This document shows, piece by piece, positions 35,597 through 47,800 of a stretch of 53,482 nt of DNA. Within the stretch, counting starts at the first letter, position 1. Every line of letters begins with the position of its first letter. Where the stretch lies: assembly GCA_018715745.1 (NCBI GenBank), contig DVLA01000076.1, positions 1 through 53,482 of the forward strand. Reading direction: 5' to 3'. The notes beneath the pieces were generated by a model. That model worked only from the letters and a program-made list of their open reading frames with translations, was not told where the DNA came from and searched no databases. Source of the DNA: Candidatus Coprenecus stercoripullorum. GTDB taxonomy: Bacteria > Bacteroidota > Bacteroidia > Bacteroidales > UBA932. A program made the position numbers and the translations under genes.

Positions 35597-36811
35597 TCAC
35601 GCCTTGCCGCTCTTAAGAGACTCCGGGAAGGAGGCTATTGTCGTCCTTATCATATTGTCATACAAAGCAGATACGGACATCTCCCCGTCCTTTGCCCTGT
35701 AGTCGCATTTGGGAGGGAGATATTTGTTCCACAGGATTTTCTTCTCCCCGTTGTGATAATGGTAGATAGTAAACCTGATTGCCAGCCCGGGGAAAGCCAT
35801 GCCGGCATAATCCTGTCCGCTCCAGGTAAACGAATTGGGGGAATTTTCCACGGTCGTGGTCACGAATATGGCGCCGGGCCTCTTCATGATATTTTCGTAC
35901 TGGGCCTTGTAGACTTCGAAATTAAACACTTCCTCTCCCATTATCTCGGTAAACAGCTTCTTCAGCTCCACCGAGACTATGCCGACATAGTCGGATGCCT
36001 TCCCGCTGATGTCTATATTCACATAATCCTTCTGTCGCAGCATGTTTACATAATCCACGTTCTTCCCGGCATTTTCATTCTTGCCGATCTGGGACTGCCA
36101 GTATAACGATAGGTCCTTCAGGTACTCGAGATGATTTTTCGTATTGTCGATAAAAGAATAATAGAAACCTATCCTGGTATTCTTCTGCTGCTTGATTTCC
36201 ATAAGCAGCTGCATTATAAGGTCCGCAAAAGAGGGGGTATATTTGCTGTAGAGGAAATCCTTCTTCGTCGTGATATAATCGTCTATGGTTTTAGCAAGAA
36301 TCCTTCTCGCCCCGTTGTTGAAGCATTTGCGGTTTTCATACAGGAAATAGGCGCAGTCGGAAAACGAATTGTGTTTTCTGGCCACAAGGTACAGCACCGC
36401 ATCGCGTATCCAGCCGCCCACATAATAAGCCAGCAGGGCAGAGATGATGATGAAAACGGACAGAAGCACCAGGAAACTGCGCTGCCAGAATGCATAGCGG
36501 CTTTCCGGCATCAGAGCCCTGTACTCGTCTTCATATTCACCTTTAAAAGTCGCCCATTCCCCCGTAGTCGGGTCGTATGCGACAGGCTGGGCCTTGAAGA
36601 ATTTCCCGAATTTCCATGCCAGAACATAGGCGGACTGGACTGTATTTCCGTCTTTGTCGGTATACTCGTACGGAATCTTCACATCCGATTCAACTACCTC
36701 GAATTCAGGGGCGCTGATTGATCTGGCAAAAAACCACGAGCCGGCGGCAAGCAATATGAATACTATCCAGAGGCAGGTGTCGAATGTCTTGTCGATTTTC
36801 TTAAGTTTCAT
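35597..36811 (-). CDS. Membrane protein of unknown function after the HD hydrolase gene
   Basis: A 404-residue protein with two membrane helices, one near the N-terminus (about 13-30) and one at about 111-133, between them a small periplasmic domain of about 80 residues. The C-terminal 270 residues are cytoplasmic, with helical parts (LIMQLLMEIKQQKNTRIGFY) followed by a strand-rich end (GAIFVTTTVENSPNSFTWSG). I do not recognise the family. The gene follows the PgpH-like gene after 55 bases on the same strand, so it may belong to the same operon. The sequence is well formed, with many aromatic residues and no low-complexity parts, so I take it as a real gene. Confidence 0.75.
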   Translation of the reverse strand: MKLKKIDKTFDTCLWIVFILLAAGSWFFARSISAPEFEVVESDVKIPYEYTDKDGNTVQSAYVLAWKFGKFFKAQPVAYDPTTGEWATFKGEYEDEYRALMPESRYAFWQRSFLVLLSVFIIISALLAYYVGGWIRDAVLYLVARKHNSFSDCAYFLYENRKCFNNGARRILAKTIDDYITTKKDFLYSKYTPSFADLIMQLLMEIKQQKNTRIGFYYSFIDNTKNHLEYLKDLSLYWQSQIGKNENAGKNVDYVNMLRQKDYVNIDISGKASDYVGIVSVELKKLFTEIMGEEVFNFEVYKAQYENIMKRPGAIFVTTTVENSPNSFTWSGQDYAGMAFPGLAIRFTIYHYHNGEKKILWNKYLPPKCDYRAKDGEMSVSALYDNMIRTTIASFPESLKSGKA

Positions 36812-36866
36812 AATATATAATTTAAGTTAACGGTATCTTATCTGTATCAATCATTTACCGGACCGG

Positions 36867-38915
36867 TCAGGAAGCGCCTTTCCCGCCGCTTATTGACGGA
36901 TAGGCGATACGTTCATGGTACACCTGTTCAAGACGGGACTTGAATATCGCCTTGATCCTTGTAATATCCTTTATGGATATATCGGCATTTATCAGTTGCG
37001 AGTCATTGAGTTTATTGGCAGTGACGGCATCTACCATTTCGGATATGCTCTCCGCCGAATAGCTCTTGAGTGAACGGGATGCGGCCTCGACCGAATCGGC
37101 CATCATGACCGCCACCTGCTCTTTGGTAGTAGGCAGTTCCCCATGGTACGTAAAGGGTTCCCTGTTGTCCGGGTCCCCTCCCCCGTTACAGTATTCCGCA
37201 TAAAAATAATAGGTAAGCGTCCTCGCATGATGGGTACGGATAAAATCCGTAACTATATCCGGAAGCCTGTACTTCCGGGCGATTTCCACCCCGTCATCTA
37301 CATGCCTGATAATTTCCTGCGCACTTTCTATCGGGGACAGTCCCTTGTGATAATCGACCCCGGCAGCGCTGTTTTCAATGAAACACTGCGGGTTCTTCAT
37401 TTTACCTATATCGTGGTACAGGGCGCCTACCCTTGCAAGCATCATGTCCGCCCCTATCGCCCTTGCAGCCTCACCCGCAAGGTTGGCCACCTGCAGCGAA
37501 TGCTGGAAAGTCCCGGGGGCTTTCTGGGAAAGTTCACGCAGGAGCCTGCTGTTGGTATCCGAGAGATCGTACAGCCTCGAATAGGAGACCAGGGAAAATA
37601 TCCTCTCGAATATGAACACGAAGGGATAGGCTACGACCACAAACAGCGAGTTCGCGACCATCATGAACAGGTCGCCGGGGGCAAAAGCGGCGGAAAGCGA
37701 GCCGTCACCCGAAAGGGCGAATCCTAAATATGTGATTATCAGTGCGAAAAATATACATACGGAATTGACGAACTGAAGCCATCCCTTATTGAAATACTTG
37801 TATGAGACAAGTATGGTTATCCCCGCCATTACATTCATAATATACAGTTCCACCCCGTCCTGCGAAAGGAAAAGCAGGTGCAGCATCATGACCGAATACA
37901 AGGGGAACACGTACCTGGTCTTGAAAAAAGAGGTAAGATACAGCGCGAAAACCGCATACGGCATCATCAGCAGATATTTCTGGTCATAATTGCGCAAAAG
38001 CACCGTAGCTATGAACATCACCAGATACAGTACAAGGATGAAGTTGTATTCGTTCCTGCGCGTGAAAATGGTTATGTCCATAAAATAGATTATCGCGAAA
38101 AGGGCGGCAAGTATAAGCAGGGATATTACTGCATGCCCGGCTATAAGCCCGGCCTGCGACTCGGTATAGCCGTACGCTTGCTCGTACTCGGCACGGAACG
38201 AATCCAGCAGCTGGGACACCTCGTTGGTAACGATTTCCCCTTCCGAGACTATGAGCTGGCCGGCGTATACCATTCCTTTGGTCGGAGAGATATAGTCCAC
38301 CGCCTCCTTGTGCAGCAAATCCGTCTTCTTCTGGTCATATACCAGGTTAGGTACGATATATTTTGAAATATTGTATGCGGAAAGCAGCGAATCGACATTC
38401 ACCCCGGGGAATGCACTGGTGATATTCCATTTGAGATACAGTCCGGCCCTCTCCACCGTATAGACTTCCGTAGAGGGGATCTCAGACGCCCTCCTGTCCC
38501 TCTGCACTATTATGGTCCCGGCATTGGAAAGCGCATCGGAAGAAAGAGGGGATATCCCGACTGCATATATCTCATTGAGAGTCCCTATTATGGCATACAA
38601 TATCCTGTCATCCACACTGTCCTTCCCTTGAAGAGCCCGCATTTCCCTGTCCTGCTCTGCAATGACATTGTCATCGTAATTGAAGTACGGGACCACCATG
38701 GATGCCTTCTCCTCCTTTTCCTTAAGGAGTTCCTGCTGCGTCTTGAGGATAGGGAAATCTATTGGGGAAATCAGGGTCCCGTACATCCACGGGCTCCCGG
38801 TCTGATAGTTATACTTGAACTTTCCTTCTATCGGGAAAAAGAAAAGCGTCACGGCAAACACTATCAGCCAGGGGATATAAATCCTGTAATTCTTCAGATA
38901 CTTGCCTTTATCCAT
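36867..38915 (-). CDS. 7TMR-HDED/HD-domain phosphohydrolase, PgpH-like (c-di-AMP phosphodiesterase family)
   Basis: A 682-residue inner-membrane protein. A first membrane helix (about 11-28) leads to an extracytoplasmic 7TMR-HDED domain (about 35-250), seven helices (about 255-445) and a C-terminal HD domain with HSLQVANLA (472-480), HDIGKMKNP (501-509) and IRTHHARTLTYYFY. PgpH of Listeria hydrolyses c-di-AMP to pApA with this layout; the Bacteroidota relatives are expected to do likewise, but this is inferred. The start ATG at 38915 gives the basic cap MDKGKYLKNYR before the first helix. It follows the SDR gene by 13 bases on the same strand. Confidence 0.93.
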   Translation of the reverse strand: MDKGKYLKNYRIYIPWLIVFAVTLFFFPIEGKFKYNYQTGSPWMYGTLISPIDFPILKTQQELLKEKEEKASMVVPYFNYDDNVIAEQDREMRALQGKDSVDDRILYAIIGTLNEIYAVGISPLSSDALSNAGTIIVQRDRRASEIPSTEVYTVERAGLYLKWNITSAFPGVNVDSLLSAYNISKYIVPNLVYDQKKTDLLHKEAVDYISPTKGMVYAGQLIVSEGEIVTNEVSQLLDSFRAEYEQAYGYTESQAGLIAGHAVISLLILAALFAIIYFMDITIFTRRNEYNFILVLYLVMFIATVLLRNYDQKYLLMMPYAVFALYLTSFFKTRYVFPLYSVMMLHLLFLSQDGVELYIMNVMAGITILVSYKYFNKGWLQFVNSVCIFFALIITYLGFALSGDGSLSAAFAPGDLFMMVANSLFVVVAYPFVFIFERIFSLVSYSRLYDLSDTNSRLLRELSQKAPGTFQHSLQVANLAGEAARAIGADMMLARVGALYHDIGKMKNPQCFIENSAAGVDYHKGLSPIESAQEIIRHVDDGVEIARKYRLPDIVTDFIRTHHARTLTYYFYAEYCNGGGDPDNREPFTYHGELPTTKEQVAVMMADSVEAASRSLKSYSAESISEMVDAVTANKLNDSQLINADISIKDITRIKAIFKSRLEQVYHERIAYPSISGGKGAS

Positions 38916-38928
38916 ATTATTCTCTCGT

Positions 38929-39774
38929 TTACTGTCTGTTCAGCATGCCCCTGCCGCTCTCCATGCGCAAAGGGGAGTCAGGCTCCCGGGCCATTACGCG
39001 CCATTCCACCCTGTCAACGAATCCCGGGGAGAACTTGTTGAAAAAGACAGTGATTTTCCCGAGCAGCGTCAGGACCATCCGCCTTTTCCTTCTCCTTATT
39101 CCGGAAAGCATGTGCCGGGCGCACTGCTCTGCCGTCATCATCTTGCCTTCGTCCCTTGGAGACTCTCCCTGGGGAGAGCCGTCCGCAGTCATCGCGCTTT
39201 TCCGGATATTGGATGCCGTAAATCCGGGTGCAAACAGCATTACATGCAGTCCGTCATACAGGTGTTCCACCCTAAGCGCGTCCAGGAAGCCGTAGACGGC
39301 GAATTTCGACGCGGAATATCCTGTCCTGCCCGGCAGGCCCTTGAATCCGGCCACCGAAATCACCCCGACTACCGTTCCCTTGCTTTCCAGAAGGTACGGA
39401 AGGGCATATTTCGTACAATATACCGTTCCGTAAAAATTCACGTCCATCGAACGCCTGATGACGGACAGGTCCAGATCCCTGAACATGGCCCGCATCGACA
39501 CTCCAGCATTGTTGACCAGTATGTCTATACGGCCGAACCTTTCAACCGCCTTGTCTATAAGGTTTCTGCAATCGGCCTCCGACTGCACGTCAGTCCTCAC
39601 GGGCAATACTTCCGTTTTCTTCGCCAGTTCCGAAGCCGCTTCCACGAGTCTGTCCATGGAACGGGCTGCAATTACCAGTTTCGCCTTGCGGTCCGCAAGA
39701 AGCCGGGCCGTTGCCAGGCCTATCCCTGACGACCCGCCGGTAATGACGGCTACCTTGCCTGCAAAAAAATCCAT
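38929..39774 (-). CDS. Short-chain dehydrogenase, probable 3-ketosphinganine reductase
   Basis: A 281-residue classical SDR. The NADP site TGGSSGIG is at 12-19, NNAG follows in ILVNNAGVSM, and the catalytic Ser-Tyr-Lys lies in SVAGFKGLPGRTGYSASK. The C-terminus has a basic stretch (GIRRRKRRMVLTLLGKITVF) that could associate with the membrane, as in yeast and human 3-ketodihydrosphingosine reductases. The gene starts three bases after the serine palmitoyltransferase stop, which strongly suggests that it reduces the 3-keto product of that enzyme. The substrate is inferred from context. Confidence 0.88.
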   Translation of the reverse strand: MDFFAGKVAVITGGSSGIGLATARLLADRKAKLVIAARSMDRLVEAASELAKKTEVLPVRTDVQSEADCRNLIDKAVERFGRIDILVNNAGVSMRAMFRDLDLSVIRRSMDVNFYGTVYCTKYALPYLLESKGTVVGVISVAGFKGLPGRTGYSASKFAVYGFLDALRVEHLYDGLHVMLFAPGFTASNIRKSAMTADGSPQGESPRDEGKMMTAEQCARHMLSGIRRRKRRMVLTLLGKITVFFNKFSPGFVDRVEWRVMAREPDSPLRMESGRGMLNRQ

Positions 39775-39777
39775 TGC

Positions 39778-41037
39778 CTACAATATGGCTTTATCCTGGA
39801 TTGAGTCCGAATCGTAATACCCCGCATCCAGTTTCTTCTTTACGTCGGAGAAGGCGTCAAGAGTATATTCCACATCTTCTATGGAGTGCGCTGCGGTAGG
39901 TATTATCCTGAACATTATCACGCCCTTGGGAACAACCGGATATACTACTACGGAACAGAATATATTGTAATTCTCCCTGAGGTCCACCAGAATATTGGTA
40001 GCCTGAGGTACGGTTCCGTGAATGAATACAGGAGTCACGCAGGCTTCGGCAAGGCCGATGTCGAAACCTCTCTCCCTCAACCCGCTCTGAAGCGCACGGG
40101 TAATCTCCCAAAGTTTGCTTCTGAGCCTGTCTCCCTCTTCGCTCCGGATAATCTCCAGTCTCTTCAGGCAGCCCTCTACGATAGGCATTGGCAATGACTT
40201 CGCATATATCTGGGAACGGAGGTTGTAGCGCAGATAGTTGATAATTGACTTAGGACCTGCCACAAATCCTCCTATGATAGCCATCGATTTGGCATAAGCC
40301 CCTATATACAGGTCTATTCCGTCCATCACACCGAAATGTTCGGACGTGCCCCTGCCGTGCGGTCCCATCACTCCGAAACCGTGGGCATCGTCTATGAGTA
40401 TCCTGAAATTATATTTCTTCTTGAGAGCGACAATCTTGTCGAGAATGCCGAGGGCGCCTGTCATGCCGTATACGCCTTCCGTTATAAGCAGGACTCCGCC
40501 GCCGGTCTCCTCGCACACTTTAAGGGCGCGCTGAATGGTCTTCTCGCATTTTTCAATATCATTATGCGGATAAGTCATCCTCTTGCCCATGTGGAGACGG
40601 CAGCCGTCTATCAGGCATGCATGCGCTTCGGAGTCATAGACTATGACATCATGACGGGTCAGCAGCGCATCTATGGTGGAGACTATGCCCTGGTATCCGA
40701 AATTAAAAAGATATGCATCTTCTTTCTGCTCGAAATCAGCAAGTTCCCTCTCCAGCTTCTCATGAAGGGCTGTCTGTCCGGACATCATTCTCGAACCCAT
40801 CGGATAAGCCAGTCCCCACCTTGCGGCAGCCTCGGCATCCACCCTGCGTATTTCAGGATGGTTGGCCAGCCCGAGATAGTTGTTAAGACTCCAGCACAGC
40901 ACCTCGTGCCCGTTGAAAGTCATTCTCGGCCCTATCTCCCCCTCCAGTTTCGGGAAAGTAAAATATCCGTGGGCCTTGGCCCTGTATTGCCCGAGGGGAC
41001 CGCCCTCGTTGTGGTTTATTCTGTCGAAAATATCCAT
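39778..41037 (-). CDS. spt: Serine palmitoyltransferase (alpha-oxoamine synthase family)
   Basis: A 419-residue PLP enzyme that condenses L-serine with a fatty acyl-CoA or acyl-ACP to 3-ketosphinganine, the entry to bacterial sphingolipids. The PLP-stacking His139 (DSEAHACLIDG), Asp217/His219 (DDAHGFGVMG) and the Schiff-base Lys250 (GAYAKSMAIIGGF) are present. The TFSKS of most members is AYAKS here. Related enzymes (AONS, KBL, ALAS) share the fold; the closely linked SDR and the Bacteroidales background favour SPT, and the NNYLGLANHPE and AYPMGSRMMSG segments are typical. It follows gyrB by 27 bases on the same strand. Confidence 0.88.
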   Translation of the reverse strand: MDIFDRINHNEGGPLGQYRAKAHGYFTFPKLEGEIGPRMTFNGHEVLCWSLNNYLGLANHPEIRRVDAEAAARWGLAYPMGSRMMSGQTALHEKLERELADFEQKEDAYLFNFGYQGIVSTIDALLTRHDVIVYDSEAHACLIDGCRLHMGKRMTYPHNDIEKCEKTIQRALKVCEETGGGVLLITEGVYGMTGALGILDKIVALKKKYNFRILIDDAHGFGVMGPHGRGTSEHFGVMDGIDLYIGAYAKSMAIIGGFVAGPKSIINYLRYNLRSQIYAKSLPMPIVEGCLKRLEIIRSEEGDRLRSKLWEITRALQSGLRERGFDIGLAEACVTPVFIHGTVPQATNILVDLRENYNIFCSVVVYPVVPKGVIMFRIIPTAAHSIEDVEYTLDAFSDVKKKLDAGYYDSDSIQDKAIL

Positions 41038-41064
41038 GGTGAATTATTTTAGATTTTATTATTC

Positions 41065-43098
<2,034 letters not shown>

Positions 43099-44817
43099 TC
43101 AGAATTTGAGATACACTCCGCCCCCTATGGAAAGGCCCGGCTCAAGATATCCGAGAAAATACTGTATCCTGCTGTTTATAAGATTATCCCCTTCTATGTA
43201 AACCGCTACGCGCTCGTTTATTACGTAACTGACTCTCGCCCCGAGATCCACAAAGCCGGGAATCCTGCTACGGACCTGGGAGCCTTCCGCCGCATCGGAG
43301 TATATGCCTGTCACCGAATTCCTGTAATAACAGTCTATCCTGAAAAACACCCTCCGCCTTATATTGTATTCGGCCATGGCGGACACCTCTACGGATGGCT
43401 TCATCAAAGCGCTTTCCGCATTGGAATAATAATGGTAGGACACTCCGGCAAAAGCCTTGATGTCTTTCGATTTCCACCGCAGTTCCAGTTCTGCGGACAC
43501 AACATCGCCGTCATGCTGCAACGGCAGCTGCAGCCCGCCGACATTCCTGAAAGCTATCATGCCTCCGACCCTTTCATAGGCAGCGGAAAGCATATACGAG
43601 AACTTGTCCCTGATCACGCCGCGAATATCGACTCCGGCCGCTATGGGGACAGCCGTGCTGAGCGTGTGTATATTCCCGTCGAACCACGGGTTCATCCTTC
43701 CCATATCGGCATGGGATATTACATCATTCCTGCCATAAGCCTCGAGGTCTATCCACAGATAATTCTTCACCGCCTCAAGGCTTGCCTTTACGTTCGGGTA
43801 GAAAACGGCCTTGGAATACGGCTTGTGGGCGGCATCGCTTCCATAAGTGGAGGAGACGGACACTCCGGCATTGATATGCCAGCGCCCTGACTCCCACCTG
43901 TATGTCGGAGTCGCTTCCCAAAAGCCCGAATTGTAGGACGCAGGGGCAGACGACCTGGATTCGTAGAAGCTTACGGAATTTACAAACCTGAGGTACACTT
44001 TGTGCCTGCGTTTTATCGTCGCCCCGAAAGAGAGATCCACATCGGCCGAATGCTCCCTGACCCCGTTCCCTGCAAAAACATCCCCGTACCTGTCATCATC
44101 GAAATAGGTATAGCCGAGCGAAACGTCATAATAAAACGCATTCCTGTCGGTAACGGTGGAACGCGCCCCTACGGAAGCTTCAAGGAGCGTAAAATCATGT
44201 GCTCCGGTATGCAGGGCCGTATAATCCGGTGCGGAAAGGAACGAACCGTAATAGGCGTAGTAATTGTTGGAATACCCGACATCGGCCTTGATCTCGCCTT
44301 TTTTCCACCTGTAACCAATGTCCGCCCCCGCCCTGTTTACCATCCTGTCGCCTCTGGCGCTTGCCGCGGAAGCAGACGTCCCCTCAGGGGAGACGGACAG
44401 GACAGGCATGTCGCCCCAGAAAGAATCATGATTGTAATAGACGGTAAATGAAAACTTTCCACCAAGATTAGGAGATATATAGACATCAGCGTCGGGCATC
44501 CACGGATAGGCAATCCCTGCCTTGACATACAGCCACGGATAACGCGGTTTCCCGGCCGGTTCCAGGTCCGCCGCCCACAGGGAAGAAAATTCATACAGGT
44601 CTTTATACGGCCTCTCGAATGTCGGATAATCGAGTTTCAGCTTGAAATTGCTGAGAGTATCATTGATTTCCATGCCAATAGGCATTTTGGTGACATCCGC
44701 AAGCCTGCCCCGGTACACCCTTTCCACCTCCACCGTGGAATTTATACTCTCCTGGGCTGCGAGAGGAAGCATTGCGGCTGCCGCTACCGCAACCATTATG
44801 GACAATATCCTTTTCAT
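43099..44817 (-). CDS. Outer-membrane beta-barrel protein paired with a TPR protein
   Basis: A 572-residue protein with a signal peptide (MKRILSIMVAVAAAAMLPLAAQ). After a short periplasmic lead (STVEVERVYRGRLADVTKMP) the sequence is a run of alternating aromatic/polar strands to the C-terminal aromatic (GGGVYLKF), as in large TonB-receptor-like barrels without a plug domain. The GRLADVTKMP segment is typical of a family of Bacteroidales barrels encoded next to TPR proteins. Function is unknown; secretion or assembly at the outer membrane is possible. The start codon overlaps the TPR gene stop by four bases. Confidence 0.85.
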   Translation of the reverse strand: MKRILSIMVAVAAAAMLPLAAQESINSTVEVERVYRGRLADVTKMPIGMEINDTLSNFKLKLDYPTFERPYKDLYEFSSLWAADLEPAGKPRYPWLYVKAGIAYPWMPDADVYISPNLGGKFSFTVYYNHDSFWGDMPVLSVSPEGTSASAASARGDRMVNRAGADIGYRWKKGEIKADVGYSNNYYAYYGSFLSAPDYTALHTGAHDFTLLEASVGARSTVTDRNAFYYDVSLGYTYFDDDRYGDVFAGNGVREHSADVDLSFGATIKRRHKVYLRFVNSVSFYESRSSAPASYNSGFWEATPTYRWESGRWHINAGVSVSSTYGSDAAHKPYSKAVFYPNVKASLEAVKNYLWIDLEAYGRNDVISHADMGRMNPWFDGNIHTLSTAVPIAAGVDIRGVIRDKFSYMLSAAYERVGGMIAFRNVGGLQLPLQHDGDVVSAELELRWKSKDIKAFAGVSYHYYSNAESALMKPSVEVSAMAEYNIRRRVFFRIDCYYRNSVTGIYSDAAEGSQVRSRIPGFVDLGARVSYVINERVAVYIEGDNLINSRIQYFLGYLEPGLSIGGGVYLKF

Positions 44818-47800
44818 TTCTCCTGTAAGTCTTTCATTATTTCCTTTAGCCTGTCTATACGCATATCTACCTGGCTGAATATATCGTCCGATCCGTCTTT
44901 CGGCTCATAACCGTCCCTGATGCTTTCGAATGTCGCCATGGCCTGCTCCCATTCCTCCCTTTCGGCAAAAGAATCCCCAAGCACTATGAAGCTCTTAGCC
45001 AGCCAGTAAAGATGGGATGTCCCGGAATCGGAGAAAGAATATACGAGCGTCTCCGCCCTGTCGAACTCCCCGAGGTCGTAAGCATCCTGTATAAGGAGGT
45101 ATGCCGCCTCGGCTCCCTCCTCGAGCAGGCAGTTTTCAGAAAGTCTCTCCAATATGGGAAGCGCCTCTTCTCTGCGCCCGAGCGCCAGCATGGATTTGGC
45201 GGAAATATAGTCGGTCTCAATCCTGTTGTCCCTGGCCCCGGCGGGAGTCGCGGCAAGGGCGGAGGCCGCATCTATGGCCGATATGTATTTCCCGTCCCTG
45301 TAGTATGCCCTCATCCGCCCGAGAAGGGCCTCATGCCTGTTGTTTTCGAGACGGGCAACGGACAGGAGCGACTCGTATGCCGCGGCAGCCTCCGGATAGC
45401 GTTCGAGGCCATAGCATATATCCGCATAGTGCAGGGTAGCCAGTTCCGCAAACGCCCCGTCCCTGGCAGACATTACCTTGAGATAGGCATCGGCGGCCTC
45501 TTCCTTCCGGCCGAGGGCGGACAGGCTTTCCGCAAGGTAAAAACAGGCCTGGAGCGCCCTGTCCCCGTCGGGATACCTGTCAATGAAATCAGTCAGGGAG
45601 ATACATGCCCTGGAATAGTCGCGGGAAAGGAAAATACGTTCGGCAGCATTGAATATCATTTCCTCCCTCTCGTCCGCATCCTTTATAGAAGACAAGCCTA
45701 TGCGGTTGAGGTATGCCAGATATTCCTCAGGCTCGTTTCTGGTCTGGTAAATGCTCTCAATCATGGCAAGGGCGTTTTCCGTATCCTCGCCGACCGGATG
45801 CTTTTCGACAATAAGGGTAAGGCAGGACAATGCCTTGTCATAGTCCCCCCTGTTGGAAGCTATCATTGCAAGTTCGATATATGCCTTGGGGACATACAGG
45901 GGGTCGCCTACCTCATTGATCATATAATTGAAGCATTTCTCCGCCTTAGATATTTCCCCGGTCTGCACATAAGTGCGGCCCAGTTCATATACAGCCTTGG
46001 AGTAAAGCAATGTATCGCCGTGTTCGTCAAGGATGCCCTCCAGGGCCTTTATCTTCTTCCCGTAATCTGACATCAGCCCGTAGGAAAGAGCGCCGTAATA
46101 TGCGGCATAGACTATTGCCGAAGACCTGTAGTTCATGATAGAGACCTCTTCGTAGATTTTAGCAGCCGAGGCATAGTCCCTCATCATAAAATAAGTGTCT
46201 GCAAGCCTCAGCCTCGCCTCAAGAATCATATCCATATCGGAATAGTGCAGGTCGAGGAACTGGCTGAAATATTTCCTGGCCTCGGCGTAGTCCTGGCTGT
46301 CGAAGTAACAGTATCCCTGGTTGAACAGTGCGGTAGAATATTCCCTTGTCGTACGGAACCGTGGATTCAGTATCAGGGAGGCGTTTATCTCCATTGCCTT
46401 GTCCGTCCTGCCGCTGCGGTAACAGGCCTCTGCCATCCAGAAACGGGCCAGGAGTTCAAGCGGCCCGTTATAGCCCCCGTTTTCCACGGAGAGGGCGAAC
46501 ATCTCTGCCGCATCATTATAAGAATGTATGCCCATCAGCTGCATCCCCCGGAAAAATGCCGCCTTCTGCAGGTTAAGGGTCATTTCAGGAGTCGGGTACT
46601 TTATGCCCCCCAGGGCGGCCAGCGCCTCCTTGTAGTCTTTCCTGATCAGATATGCGGTAGCCATATAGGAATGTATCTCGTCCGACTCCTCCGCATCGGG
46701 ATAGGCCTCGAGAAAAGCCATGAACGGCGTAATATCCGAATTCAGGTCGAACGACAACTTGGCATACTGGAAGAGCGCGTCCCGTCTCGTCCCGTCATCG
46801 AAGTCCATCAATGAGGCATTCTTGAAGGCCTCCATGGCGGCCACCTTGTTCTTAAGCCGGAGATAAGAATTGCCCATATAATAAAAGGCGCTCTGAGCCA
46901 GCGAGTCCTTTTCGCCCGCGACCTTGGAGAAAGCGTCTGCAGCGGCATAATATGCTTCAAGGGAATATGAGATTACGCCGAAATAATAATTGTCCTTTCT
47001 GGTCAGTCCCGCCCCGGAAGAGGAATAGCTCTCGAACCATTTTTTTGCCTGTTCCGGCTCACCCAACGCGTAATATGCCTCGGATACCATCCTGGCCACT
47101 TTCGGGCGCATGTCCTGACTGACCGCCCCGGCCACTGACGCCCCGTTTTCCACCACGTAGGCGTAATCCTTAAGCATCAGTTTAGACTCCAGCATGTAAT
47201 ATCTGCTCGAGGGCCCGTACCTATCATCATTGGATATCGTACCGAATAGTTCCAGCGCCTTTCCGAAATCCTTGTCGGTATAATTGATGTACGCAAGATA
47301 ATAAGTAGACTGGACCGTATACGGATTATGCTCCATAGCGGTAATTTCGGAAAAGCCGGCACGGGCATCCCCTGTCCTGCCTACCCTCATGCAGCAATAG
47401 GCCTTGTCGAACACATATTCCAGGGCCGCATCCCTCGGTAGAAGACTGTTCTCAAGCGAATCGAAGACGGTAAGGGCCTTTACATAATCCTGCTTGTCGA
47501 AATAATGCCTGGCATAGAAAAACCGGGCCAGCGCCAGTTCAGGGGCATAATGGTACTTGTCCTCGAATTCAAGGACCAGCGCATCCACATTCGGCCGTCC
47601 TAAAAAAATGTTGCAAAACAGTGCGTAGACCTCTATTTCCGAACGCAGCAGGCCATCCATGTCCGGATATTCGGAACGCAACAGGTCGATTTCGGCCGCC
47701 GCAGCCTCATACATGTCTTCCGCAAACAGTTCCCTGACACGCTCTATGGAAGGGCCTGGCCCGTACACCTCTCCCGACTGGGCGGATGCGCTGAATACAA

